Assembly: GCA_937124505.1 (NCBI GenBank)
Contig: CAKZKV010000245.1
Location: 1 to 9,244 of the forward strand
DNA: 9,244 nucleotides
Reading direction: 5' to 3'
From: an uncultured Alphaproteobacteria bacterium
GTDB lineage: Bacteria > Pseudomonadota > Alphaproteobacteria > Micavibrionales > Micavibrionaceae
The notes beneath the pieces were generated by a model. It made no database searches, had not been told where the DNA came from, and saw only the letters and a list, made by a program, of their open reading frames with translations. Made by a program: the position numbers and the translations under genes. Below, in pieces: positions 1-5,912 of the stretch; position 1 is the stretch's first letter; every line of letters starts with the position of its first letter.

Positions 1-2090
1 GATTTTAAATCCGCCGTTAAAGCAAGATCCGCTGTTTCATCACGATAACTGGTATAGACCAGATCAAGTCCTGCCGGGCCGCTCACAAAATCCTCAATAT
101 CAACCCCGAAATGACGGCGCAGATTGACGTCAGAAACCAGATTGGCGTCAACCTTCATCTTGAAAGGCTTGCCTTGTGATTTGATATATTGCTGCCATGT
201 AAACGTCCCGTCCCGCCCTGATAAACGTCCCGCTCCGGAGGCCTTCATCAAACCGTCTTTCAAAGAAAAATCTGCTTTTTTCGTACTGACGTCCAGGCCT
301 TTAACCAGTTTGGGAATGACTGCGTCTGTCACCGTCCCCTCTATATCTATAAAGATTTCTTCCAAAGGCAGATCTTCTTTTGTCTGTGCGCGCAGCTTGA
401 TATGCATATCCGCATTGCCTTCAACGGCCTTTGGATCAAACTCAATTTGCTCATAAATATTGATCGGGTCTTTTGAAAGGTAATGCAGATAACTTTTAAA
501 TGGGCCGCTCGCTTTAAAATCCAGATCAACCGTACTCTTCTTATCGGCCAGCAAGTCAACAATATTGATTTTGATATCGCTAAGATTGATATCCTCAAAC
601 TTTCCATTCTCCGCCGTGATGGTCATTTTATCCGGGCCTGAGTCAATCACGGCTTTGCCAGTGGCTTGGCTCAATGGCAACATTGGCGCTTTGTAATCAG
701 CATTCAGGTTTTCAAAAGAAAAAGAGCCATATAACTTCGCCAGATCGCCGTCCCACGCCCCGGCTTCGTCCTTGTATGCCTCCAGAACCAGTTCCATATC
801 AAAATCACGGATCGTTCCCGTGCCCAGGCGCTTTGTCAGCCAGGAATAAATAGGTTTTTCCTCATGCTTGTCGGGAAAGGCTTCCTCGGCAATCGGCACG
901 GTGAATTCTGCTGATTTCACTCTTAACGGAATTTTGTAATTAGTCGCACTTTGGGAAAAGACCGGAATATTGCCTTCCAGATCAAGACGCAACCCGTAAG
1001 CCGCCAGATAACTCTCCCTTAAATCAAAGGTCAGGGTTTGACGGTTGAAAAAGCCATTTACAGACAGGTCATCGAACTCGAACAGATGATCATACAAAAC
1101 CGGAATATCAAGATGCCCCTGGTGACTGCTCGTTTGCACCTCGGCACTTTGCAAATTGAAAAGGTCATCAAAGCCGAAGGCCATCTCCGCATCTATCTTC
1201 ATCGCTGATTTGGCTGCGTTAATTTCTTCCAGTTCAAATAAAGATGCCCACAGGAAGGGATTAAAATTTTGTGCCTTAACGGCAATATCCAGTTCCTTAA
1301 AGCGTGAATCATAAGACGTATCAGTCCGCAGGAACTCCCGCTCTGCGCCGTCTTTGATTTCAAGTTCAACCTCAAGCATCAACTTTTTATTTCTGGGCTT
1401 CAAAGACGCGTTCACTTTGGGAAAAGACAGCGCATACTCTTTTTGCAAATCCTCAAACACGACGGAAGAGTTAGACACCTCAAACGTTTGCAGCCCCTTC
1501 AAAAATCCCGTATCAAATAGAGGGGCCAGATTTTCCTGATAGATATCATCAAGACTTGTAAACTCCCGGCTCTCGCCTTTACTTGTTCCATCATAGAGAA
1601 CATAGCTTGGGCCTGTCACAAAGCCGAGTTGCACAGACCCGTCAGGGAATCTGACAAAATGCAGATCAAGACCCTCGGCCCTGACCTCACGCGGAAGAAA
1701 TTTTCCAACCAGAATTTTCGAACGGGAAAATGAAAAACTTAAATCATCCAGAGATACAAGAGATTCATTCTCAGAATTCAGAAAAGAAAGCTTGCTGATC
1801 AAAACGGCAGGACGCTCAAAAATATTCGGCCAGTCAACTTTAAATGCTCCCATGCTGATATGGTAAGGCGCAATTTCTTCATTGATCGTTTCTTCAAGAT
1901 GTTTTTTCACAAAAGCAACATCCAGATCGTTTTTAGAAATCTTGTAAATCAGCACACTTCCCGCCAATACAATCAACATGACAAGAATCAGGAATCCCTC
2001 AATCAACACCCCGGCGCTCACGCCCAAAATCTTACGGGTTTTGTGGAACTTTCTTTGCTTAGGCTGTTGAATTGATTCTTCTTCTGACAT
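1..2090 (-). CDS. AsmA-like (DUF3971-type) membrane-anchored envelope protein, C-terminus beyond the window
   Basis: Read on the minus strand from the ATG at 2090, this frame stays open without a stop for 696 codons to the window edge, so the gene is partial at its 3' end. The N-terminus is a short cytoplasmic charged stretch (residues 1-20), then one hydrophobic segment (about 21-49, with an unusual Glu at 31). The periplasmic part opens with a stretch around 52-90 (FVKKHLEETINEE, then MGAFKVDWP) matching the start of alphaproteobacterial DUF3971 proteins. The rest is beta-rich with recurrent D-L-D and F-x-F patterns and no enzyme motif, typical of AsmA/YhdP/TamB-like proteins. In E. coli, YhdP, TamB and YdbH are implicated in moving phospholipid between inner and outer membranes; a similar role here is inference. 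The family is often about 1000 residues or more, so the AsmA-like C-terminal domain probably lies outside. No strong ribosome binding site precedes the ATG. Confidence 0.85.
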   Translation of the reverse strand, partial: MSEEESIQQPKQRKFHKTRKILGVSAGVLIEGFLILVMLIVLAGSVLIYKISKNDLDVAFVKKHLEETINEEIAPYHISMGAFKVDWPNIFERPAVLISKLSFLNSENESLVSLDDLSFSFSRSKILVGKFLPREVRAEGLDLHFVRFPDGSVQLGFVTGPSYVLYDGTSKGESREFTSLDDIYQENLAPLFDTGFLKGLQTFEVSNSSVVFEDLQKEYALSFPKVNASLKPRNKKLMLEVELEIKDGAEREFLRTDTSYDSRFKELDIAVKAQNFNPFLWASLFELEEINAAKSAMKIDAEMAFGFDDLFNLQSAEVQTSSHQGHLDIPVLYDHLFEFDDLSVNGFFNRQTLTFDLRESYLAAYGLRLDLEGNIPVFSQSATNYKIPLRVKSAEFTVPIAEEAFPDKHEEKPIYSWLTKRLGTGTIRDFDMELVLEAYKDEAGAWDGDLAKLYGSFSFENLNADYKAPMLPLSQATGKAVIDSGPDKMTITAENGKFEDINLSDIKINIVDLLADKKSTVDLDFKASGPFKSYLHYLSKDPINIYEQIEFDPKAVEGNADMHIKLRAQTKEDLPLEEIFIDIEGTVTDAVIPKLVKGLDVSTKKADFSLKDGLMKASGAGRLSGRDGTFTWQQYIKSQGKPFKMKVDANLVSDVNLRRHFGVDIEDFVSGPAGLDLVYTSYRDETADLALTADLK

Positions 2091-2137
2091 GCTTTTGGAC
2101 TTGATTTAAAAAATAGCGAACACCATTTATTTAGGTG

Positions 2138-2143
2138 ATTATA
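2138..2143 (-). promoter_or_regulatory. Candidate -10 box for the AsmA-like gene
   Basis: The minus strand reads TATAAT, a perfect sigma70-type -10 hexamer, directly preceded by TG. Transcription would start near 2131 and give a leader of about 40 bases to the ATG at 2090. No good -35 hexamer lies at 16-18 bases; that position overlaps the ribosome binding site and start codon of the divergent peroxidase gene. This is a weak call based on one hexamer. Confidence 0.35.
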
Positions 2144-2153
2144 CATGAAACAG

Positions 2154-2159
2154 AAAGGA
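2154..2159 (+). promoter_or_regulatory. Ribosome binding site fixing the peroxidase start
   Basis: AAAGGA lies five bases before the ATG at 2165. It decides against an in-frame GTG at 2135, which has no such signal and would add ten residues absent from the family. Confidence 0.75.
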
Positions 2160-2164
2160 CGAAT

Positions 2165-2641
2165 ATGAGCGATTTACAAATCGGAGATCAGGCACCTGAT
2201 TTTGAGGCCTCAACGGATGGCAACGGGCGGTTGAAACTTTCTGATTTTCAGGGACAGAATGTCATTCTCTATTTCTACCCGAAAGACGATACGCCCGGCT
2301 GTACAACAGAAGCCTGCGCCTTTCAGGATAACCTGCCGAACTTTCAAACCAAAGACGCGGTTGTGATCGGGATTTCCAAAGACACACCCGCCAAACATGA
2401 CAAGTTTAAAGAAAAATACCAGCTTGATTTCCCTCTTATTTCCGATGAAGACGGTGCAATCTGCGAATCCTACGGCACATGGGTGGAAAAATCCATGTAC
2501 GGCAAAAAGTATATGGGGATCGACCGCGCCACCTTTTTGATCGGCTCTGACGGAAAAATTCTCGAAATCTGGCGCAAGGTCAAAGTACCGGGGCACGTCG
2601 AAGCGGTGTTGTCCGCACTGGAAGAGAAAAAAGCGGCTTAA
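2165..2641 (+). CDS. bcp: Thioredoxin-dependent thiol peroxidase, Bcp/PrxQ-type peroxiredoxin
   Basis: This 158-residue cytoplasmic protein reduces hydrogen peroxide and organic hydroperoxides using thioredoxin as reductant. The fold starts with the IGDQAPDFEA strand (residues 6-15) and continues to FYPKDDTPGCTTEACAFQD, which carries the peroxidatic Cys46 and, five residues on, Cys51. That C-x4-C pair is the atypical 2-Cys arrangement of Bcp (Cys45 and Cys50 in E. coli). Thr43 and Pro44 of the active-site loop are present, and the later RATFLIGSDGKI strand is also typical. The length matches the family (about 155). The ATG at 2165 is chosen for its ribosome binding site. The gene is divergent from the AsmA-like gene and ends four bases from the end of the convergent small gene. 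No hairpin plus U-run terminator is visible in the gap. Confidence 0.97.
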   Translation: MSDLQIGDQAPDFEASTDGNGRLKLSDFQGQNVILYFYPKDDTPGCTTEACAFQDNLPNFQTKDAVVIGISKDTPAKHDKFKEKYQLDFPLISDEDGAICESYGTWVEKSMYGKKYMGIDRATFLIGSDGKILEIWRKVKVPGHVEAVLSALEEKKAA

Positions 2642-2645
2642 AAAG

Positions 2646-2879
2646 CTAGATAGAGAAACAAGTCCATCCGCCGGATTCTGTTTCTTTTATTCTGTAAAGA
2701 GGAACTTCTACTCTCCCCATAACTCCCTCAGTCTGGAGCGTCGCCATTTCCGTGTTTATCCATGGATCAGGACACCCCTGCTTCATGCGAGTACCTTCAA
2801 AAGTCGCAGATACGCGACCTCCGCACCATCTATATTCAACCTGATCACCAATATTGGGACTATTTTGTAACATCTTCAT
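2646..2879 (-). CDS. Small protein of unknown function, downstream of the alpha/beta hydrolase
   Basis: This 77-residue frame starts ten bases after the stop of the upstream hydrolase on the same strand, so it is probably co-transcribed and translated by re-initiation. No clear Shine-Dalgarno sequence is seen. A second in-frame ATG at 2873 would give 75 residues. I do not recognise the family. It begins with a short turn (IGDQVEYRWCGGRVSATFEG, residues 11-30) that reads like the first strands of a small SH3/Tudor-like barrel. Two cysteines (19, 36) and several tryptophans follow, and it ends GGWTCFSI. The pattern is vaguely like the DUF2945 Tudor-like family, but I would not assign it. No signal peptide or membrane segment is present. 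It could be spurious, but its position right behind a gene, with a non-random composition, favours a real gene. Confidence 0.55.
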   Translation of the reverse strand: MKMLQNSPNIGDQVEYRWCGGRVSATFEGTRMKQGCPDPWINTEMATLQTEGVMGRVEVPLYRIKETESGGWTCFSI

Positions 2880-2889
2880 CAGCTATAAT

Positions 2890-3576
2890 TTACGCCGCGC
2901 GCGCGCGCATTGTCAGAATATCGACGGGGATTTCCATTCCACCGCCTGCCTGGTTCAGGTGATCATGGATATTGGTCAGCAGATCATCACAGGAATTATG
3001 GAAGAAGTGATTTGCGCCCGGAACGACACGATAATCAATTTCCATGCCTTTTTGCAGTTGAACCTTGTCGACCATGTCATCAACGCTCTCCCGCGGGACA
3101 ACATTGTCCGCGCCGCCATGAATAATCAGGCCGGAAGACGGACACGGCGCCAGAAAGGTAAAATCAAATTCGTTTGTAGGTAGAGACGCAGAGATAAAGC
3201 CGCGAATTTCCGGACGACGCATCAAAAGCTGCATCCCGATCCATGCGCCAAAAGAAAAACCGGCCACCCACATGTAAGGCGCGTTTTTATTTAATTCCTG
3301 CATCCAGTCAAGTGCGGCAGCGGCATCGCTCAGCTCGCCCTCACCCCGGTCATACGTCCCCTGACTTTTACCCACACCGCGAAAGTTGAAACGCAGCGTT
3401 GAGAAGCCTCTGGCGACAAAGGCCTGAAACAGTTCAAATGTAATCCGGTTGTTCATCGTCCCGCCACGGGCCGGATCGGGATGTAAAATAAGTGCAAGCG
3501 GTGCATCTGGCTGTTTTGAATGGTAATAGCGTCCTTCCAGGCGTCCCTCGGGACCGGGAAAAATAATATCTGGCAT
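2890..3576 (-). CDS. Alpha/beta hydrolase of the COG2945-like type
   Basis: This is a 228-residue cytoplasmic serine hydrolase of unknown substrate. The N-terminal core has LILHPDPARGGTMNNR (residues 29-44), the HPHP..GGTMNN-type oxyanion loop typical of this group. Next come FNFRGVGKSQG (64-73) and the nucleophile elbow GFSFGA with Ser108. Asp157 in IHGGADNVVP and His190 in VPGANHFF complete the catalytic triad at the expected spacing. Length is normal for the family. AAAGGGG precedes the ATG at 3576 and fixes the start. The gene is transcribed away from the cysteine desulfurase. I recall hydrolases of this type near iron-sulfur assembly genes in other alphaproteobacteria, which would explain the position, but no biochemical link is known to me. 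The last codons are made of a CG dinucleotide tract (ending RARAA), so the C-terminus could vary by slippage. Confidence 0.93.
   Translation of the reverse strand: MPDIIFPGPEGRLEGRYYHSKQPDAPLALILHPDPARGGTMNNRITFELFQAFVARGFSTLRFNFRGVGKSQGTYDRGEGELSDAAAALDWMQELNKNAPYMWVAGFSFGAWIGMQLLMRRPEIRGFISASLPTNEFDFTFLAPCPSSGLIIHGGADNVVPRESVDDMVDKVQLQKGMEIDYRVVPGANHFFHNSCDDLLTNIHDHLNQAGGGMEIPVDILTMRARAA
2896..2908. repeat. CG dinucleotide tract
   Basis: Thirteen bases of uninterrupted alternating C and G encode the last residues of the alpha/beta hydrolase, just before its TAA stop. It is long enough to be slippage-prone, although no length variation can be seen in one sequence. Confidence 0.9.
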
Positions 3577-3581
3577 AAATA

Positions 3582-3588
3582 CCCCTTT
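3582..3588 (-). promoter_or_regulatory. Ribosome binding site of the alpha/beta hydrolase
   Basis: The minus strand reads AAAGGGG, five bases before the ATG at 3576. It is the strongest such site in this stretch and supports that start. Confidence 0.75.
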
Positions 3589-3642
3589 ATAATGGTTGAG
3601 TCAGTATTTTTACTTAACCCTCTGTATCGTCCGTTTTATCTG

Positions 3643-3671
3643 ATTCTACCATACTCCTGCAAATTTTGCAT
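3643..3671 (-). promoter_or_regulatory. Candidate promoter of the alpha/beta hydrolase
   Basis: On the minus strand a -10 of TAGAAT (3648-3643) is preceded by TGG, giving an extended -10. Seventeen bases upstream is a poor -35, ATGCAA (3671-3666). The leader to the ATG at 3576 would be about 60 bases. An inverted repeat lies inside the spacer. Confidence 0.4.
3658..3670. repeat. Inverted repeat in the divergent intergenic region, possible operator
   Basis: TGCAAA and TTTGCA are perfect 6-base arms around a single T. The element covers the spacer and part of the -35 of the candidate hydrolase promoter, a typical place for a repressor site. It is short and may be chance. Confidence 0.35.
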
Positions 3672-3709
3672 TTAGCGCATGATAAAAGCGACCTACGGTT
3701 ATTAGCGCA
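3672..3709 (+). repeat. Direct repeat pair TTAGCGCA
   Basis: TTAGCGCA occurs at 3672-3679 and again at 3702-3709, so the copies start exactly 30 bases apart, close to three helical turns. Both lie between the divergent hydrolase and desulfurase genes. They could be tandem protein-binding sites. The rest of the 225-base gap (3577-3801) is mostly T-rich, and I find no convincing plus-strand promoter in it. Confidence 0.35.
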
Positions 3710-3801
3710 ATTCGCTCTCTTTTGTCTATGTTTTTCTTTGCTGATCTCCCGCTAAGACAGGTCAGGCTTTATTTTCAGAGAAAAAATGCTATTTTATTCA
3801 C

Positions 3802-4905
3802 ATGAAAGAACACGTCTATCTTGACTATAACGCCACATGCCCCTTGCGCCCCGGCGTCAGGGAAGCGATTCTGGAGGTTTTAGACCTGCCCGGCAATGCC
3901 TCTTCCATCCATATGCATGGGCGGGAAGCCAGAAAAAAAGTGGAACATGCCCGTAAACAAATTGCAGAGCTGATTGGGGCAAATCAAGAAAAAATTACGT
4001 TTAACAGTGGTGCCACGGAAGGTAATAATACAATCATGCATGCCTATGCCCCGCAAGGGGTTCTGGTTTCCGCGATAGAACACCCCTGTATCATTAATCT
4101 GGAACACAGCATGGCGCTAGTGGATGTCACAGAAGATGGCGTCATTGACCTCGATCATTTTGAAGAGATGATCTCAAAATCTCCGCCCCCCCTGCTGGCA
4201 TCCGTGATGATGGTCAATAATGAAACAGGTGTCATCCAGCCCCTTAAAGAAATCGTTGAGATATCCCATAACCGCGGCATAAAGGTTCATACAGATGCAA
4301 CACAAGCCGTCGGGCGCATGAACATTGATCTGTTTCTGCTTAATGCCGATTACATGACCCTTTCGTCCCATAAAATCGGCGGACCGCAAGGCATCGGCGC
4401 TCTAATTACCACCAACGATATTGAGCCGCCTGTCCTGTTTCATGGGGGAGGACAGGAAAAAAGTCGGCGCGCCGGTACGGAAAACATCCCCGGTATTGTC
4501 GGCTTTGGTGCGGCGGCAGAACATGCGCGGAAAAATCTGGAAAAATACGCCACCCTGAAAAACGAACAAGCATATCTCGAGTCAGAACTTAAGAAATTAA
4601 ACGAAGATATTATAATATATGGAGAAAATGTAGATCGGGTTCACAACACAACTTGTTTCAGCATTCCCGGCGCCAATGCCGAAACCATGCTGATCGCCTT
4701 TGATCTGGATGGTATCTCCCTCAGCAGCGGCTCGGCCTGCTCCAGCGGCAAAGTGTCACACAGTCACGTCCTGAAAGCCATGGGCGCTGGCGACGAAGAA
4801 TTGAAAGGTGCCTTGCGTCTTTCCTATGGTTGGGCTACAACCCGGGAACACATTGACCAGTTTTTAAATGCTGCAGAAAAAATTATAAAACGTGTACGCA
4901 ATTAA
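3802..4905 (+). CDS. Cysteine desulfurase, NifS/IscS-like class V aminotransferase family
   Basis: This 367-residue PLP enzyme converts cysteine to alanine and holds the sulfur as a persulfide for iron-sulfur cluster assembly or tRNA thiolation. Landmarks in order: YLDYNATCP (6-14), GNASSIHMHGREA (31-43), SGATEGNN (69-76), His94 in AIEHP that stacks on the cofactor, MMVNNETGVIQP (136-147), HTDATQAVG with Asp165 and Gln168, SSHKIGGPQG with the cofactor lysine Lys191, RRAGTEN (222-228), and SGSACSSG with catalytic Cys313. It lacks the C-terminal extension of housekeeping IscS (about 400 residues). It is closer to the shorter NifS-like second desulfurase seen in several alphaproteobacteria, so I give no gene symbol. 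The ATG at 3802 begins MKEHVYLDYNAT at the usual distance from the first motif; the Shine-Dalgarno is weak. The stop codon abuts the next ATG with no gap. Confidence 0.96.
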   Translation: MKEHVYLDYNATCPLRPGVREAILEVLDLPGNASSIHMHGREARKKVEHARKQIAELIGANQEKITFNSGATEGNNTIMHAYAPQGVLVSAIEHPCIINLEHSMALVDVTEDGVIDLDHFEEMISKSPPPLLASVMMVNNETGVIQPLKEIVEISHNRGIKVHTDATQAVGRMNIDLFLLNADYMTLSSHKIGGPQGIGALITTNDIEPPVLFHGGGQEKSRRAGTENIPGIVGFGAAAEHARKNLEKYATLKNEQAYLESELKKLNEDIIIYGENVDRVHNTTCFSIPGANAETMLIAFDLDGISLSSGSACSSGKVSHSHVLKAMGAGDEELKGALRLSYGWATTREHIDQFLNAAEKIIKRVRN

Positions 4906-5481
4906 ATGAAAACAGCAATTATTATTCATGGCACACCCGATCAGGAAGAATGGGACAGCAGGGAGTACCCGTCCTGCTCAAATGGACATTGGCTTCCATG
5001 GCTGCAAAAAGAACTTCTCCTGGCCGGATATGATGATGTGCAAACACCTGAAATGCCTAAAGCATACTGGCCCAACTACTTCGTCTGGAAACAACTGCTT
5101 GAACGATTTGAAATTAATAAAGACAGTATTCTGGTAGGACATAGCTGTGGAGGCGGTTTCTTGTTACGTTACTTGAGTGAAAAACAAATCAAAATAAAAC
5201 GGCTGGTTTTAGTTGCACCGTGGTTAGACCCTCTTAAAAATAAAGATCCTTCCTTTTTTAATTTTAAACTGGATCCACATTTGACTAATAGGATGCAAGT
5301 AAAAATTTTGTACTCAGATAACGACATGGAATCTATAGACCTTAGCCTTGACATCATTAGAGATAACATCAACAACACGACCCAATTTTTATTCAAGGGA
5401 TACGGACATTTTTGTACTGATGATATGGGAACGGTTGAATTCCCTGAACTACTCAATATTTGCCTCAAGGGAGAGAGATAA
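4906..5481 (+). CDS. RBBP9/YdeN-like alpha/beta hydrolase
   Basis: This is a 191-residue compact serine hydrolase. It opens with the strand and loop AIIIHGTPD (4-12), and the N-terminal HGW..PWL-type region has HWLPWLQKEL (28-37). TPEMPK (47-52) matches the conserved segment of RBBP9/YdeN proteins. The nucleophile elbow is GHSCGG with Ser80. VLVAPW (101-106), the acid in LYSDND (Asp138 or Asp140) and His168 in GYGHFC complete the triad. Substrate is unknown and the protein is probably cytoplasmic. The ATG follows the desulfurase stop immediately and has no Shine-Dalgarno of its own, so it should depend on translation of the upstream gene. It is visibly AT-rich: bases 5221-5340 contain 37 G or C of 120 (31%), against 31 of 60 (52%) at 5701-5760 in the next gene. 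That suggests later acquisition into the cluster. Confidence 0.88.
   Translation: MKTAIIIHGTPDQEEWDSREYPSCSNGHWLPWLQKELLLAGYDDVQTPEMPKAYWPNYFVWKQLLERFEINKDSILVGHSCGGGFLLRYLSEKQIKIKRLVLVAPWLDPLKNKDPSFFNFKLDPHLTNRMQVKILYSDNDMESIDLSLDIIRDNINNTTQFLFKGYGHFCTDDMGTVEFPELLNICLKGER
5467..5477 (+). promoter_or_regulatory. Ribosome binding site of the ferredoxin
   Basis: A purine run containing AAGGGAG and GAGAG ends six bases before the ATG at 5484. It lies within the last codons of the upstream hydrolase. It favours 5484 over an in-frame TTG at 5460. Confidence 0.7.
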
Positions 5482-5483
5482 AC

Positions 5484-5825
5484 ATGCCAAAAATCACATT
5501 TATCCTCAAAGACGGAACAGCAAAGAAAGTCGATGCACCGCTTGGCCTGTCCATCATGGAAATCGCGCAAAAAAACGGCATAGAGGCCATTGAGGGCGCG
5601 TGCGGCGGATCCCTGTCCTGCGCCACATGTCATGCCTATATTCATCCCGACTGGTATGAGAAAACCCTGCCTGATGAAGGCGCAGTCTCAGAGGATGAAG
5701 AAGACATGCTGGATCTGGCCTTTGAACTGCGCAAAACCTCCCGCCTTTGTTGCCAAATCCGCATGACGGAGGATCTGGACGGCCTGATCGTTGCCGTACA
5801 GGGCTGTGAAGAGGTGTGGGATTAA
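5484..5825 (+). CDS. [2Fe-2S] ferredoxin, adrenodoxin/FdxB type
   Basis: This 113-residue soluble electron carrier has the beta-grasp ferredoxin fold. The cluster loop IEGACGGSLSCATCHAYI holds Cys40, Cys46 and Cys49 (C-x5-C-x2-C), the adrenodoxin signature rather than the plant type. The fourth ligand is in SRLCCQI: by alignment with SRLSCQ of E. coli Fdx it is Cys90, and Cys89 is extra. The acidic stretch EDEEDMLDLAF (70-80) is the partner-docking helix conserved in Isc-type ferredoxins. The distance from Cys49 to Cys90 (40 residues between) is about three longer than usual for this type. In the Isc pathway such ferredoxins supply electrons to the desulfurase-scaffold complex, which agrees with the desulfurase two genes upstream. 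The start at 5484 overlaps nothing and lies two bases past the hydrolase stop. No strong terminator follows. Confidence 0.95.
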   Translation: MPKITFILKDGTAKKVDAPLGLSIMEIAQKNGIEAIEGACGGSLSCATCHAYIHPDWYEKTLPDEGAVSEDEEDMLDLAFELRKTSRLCCQIRMTEDLDGLIVAVQGCEEVWD

Positions 5826-5850
5826 TATCCGGCTTATTTACCGTTTTTTC

Positions 5851-5879
5851 TTGATATATTCTAAACTTTTCATTAAGAT
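5851..5879 (+). promoter_or_regulatory. Candidate sigma70-type promoter of the diguanylate cyclase
   Basis: TTGATA (5851-5856, five of six consensus bases) is separated by 17 bases from TAAGAT (5874-5879, four of six). Transcription would start near 5886, about 27 bases before the ATG at 5913. It lies in the short gap after the ferredoxin and suggests the cyclase is a separate transcription unit. Confidence 0.5.
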
Positions 5880-5912
5880 TACCCTAATAAATAGAAGGTG
5901 TAAATTAAAACT

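Noticed and set aside
124..456. A 110-codon plus-strand open frame in the left part of the window
   Set aside because: It is antisense to the continuous AsmA-like frame, which has a coherent anchor and beta-rich composition.
2210..2596. A 128-codon open frame antisense to the peroxidase
   Set aside because: It is fully contained in a gene with clear catalytic motifs and resembles no protein family.
2646..2700. On the minus strand, a CAGAATCCGGC-like stretch that recalls the 3' end of RNase P RNA
   Set aside because: No matching 5' part, P4 helix halves or conserved core are found nearby, and the stretch reads as the end of a small protein frame.
3786..3824. A 12-codon frame starting MLFYSHER that overlaps the desulfurase start in another frame, a possible leader peptide
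   Set aside because: There is no run of regulatory codons and no alternative hairpins; its ATG only has a purine run before it, which may instead serve the desulfurase.
5826..5850. A possible Rho-independent terminator after the ferredoxin (CGG and CCG arms followed by a run of six T)
   Set aside because: Only three base pairs can form, too weak for an intrinsic terminator.
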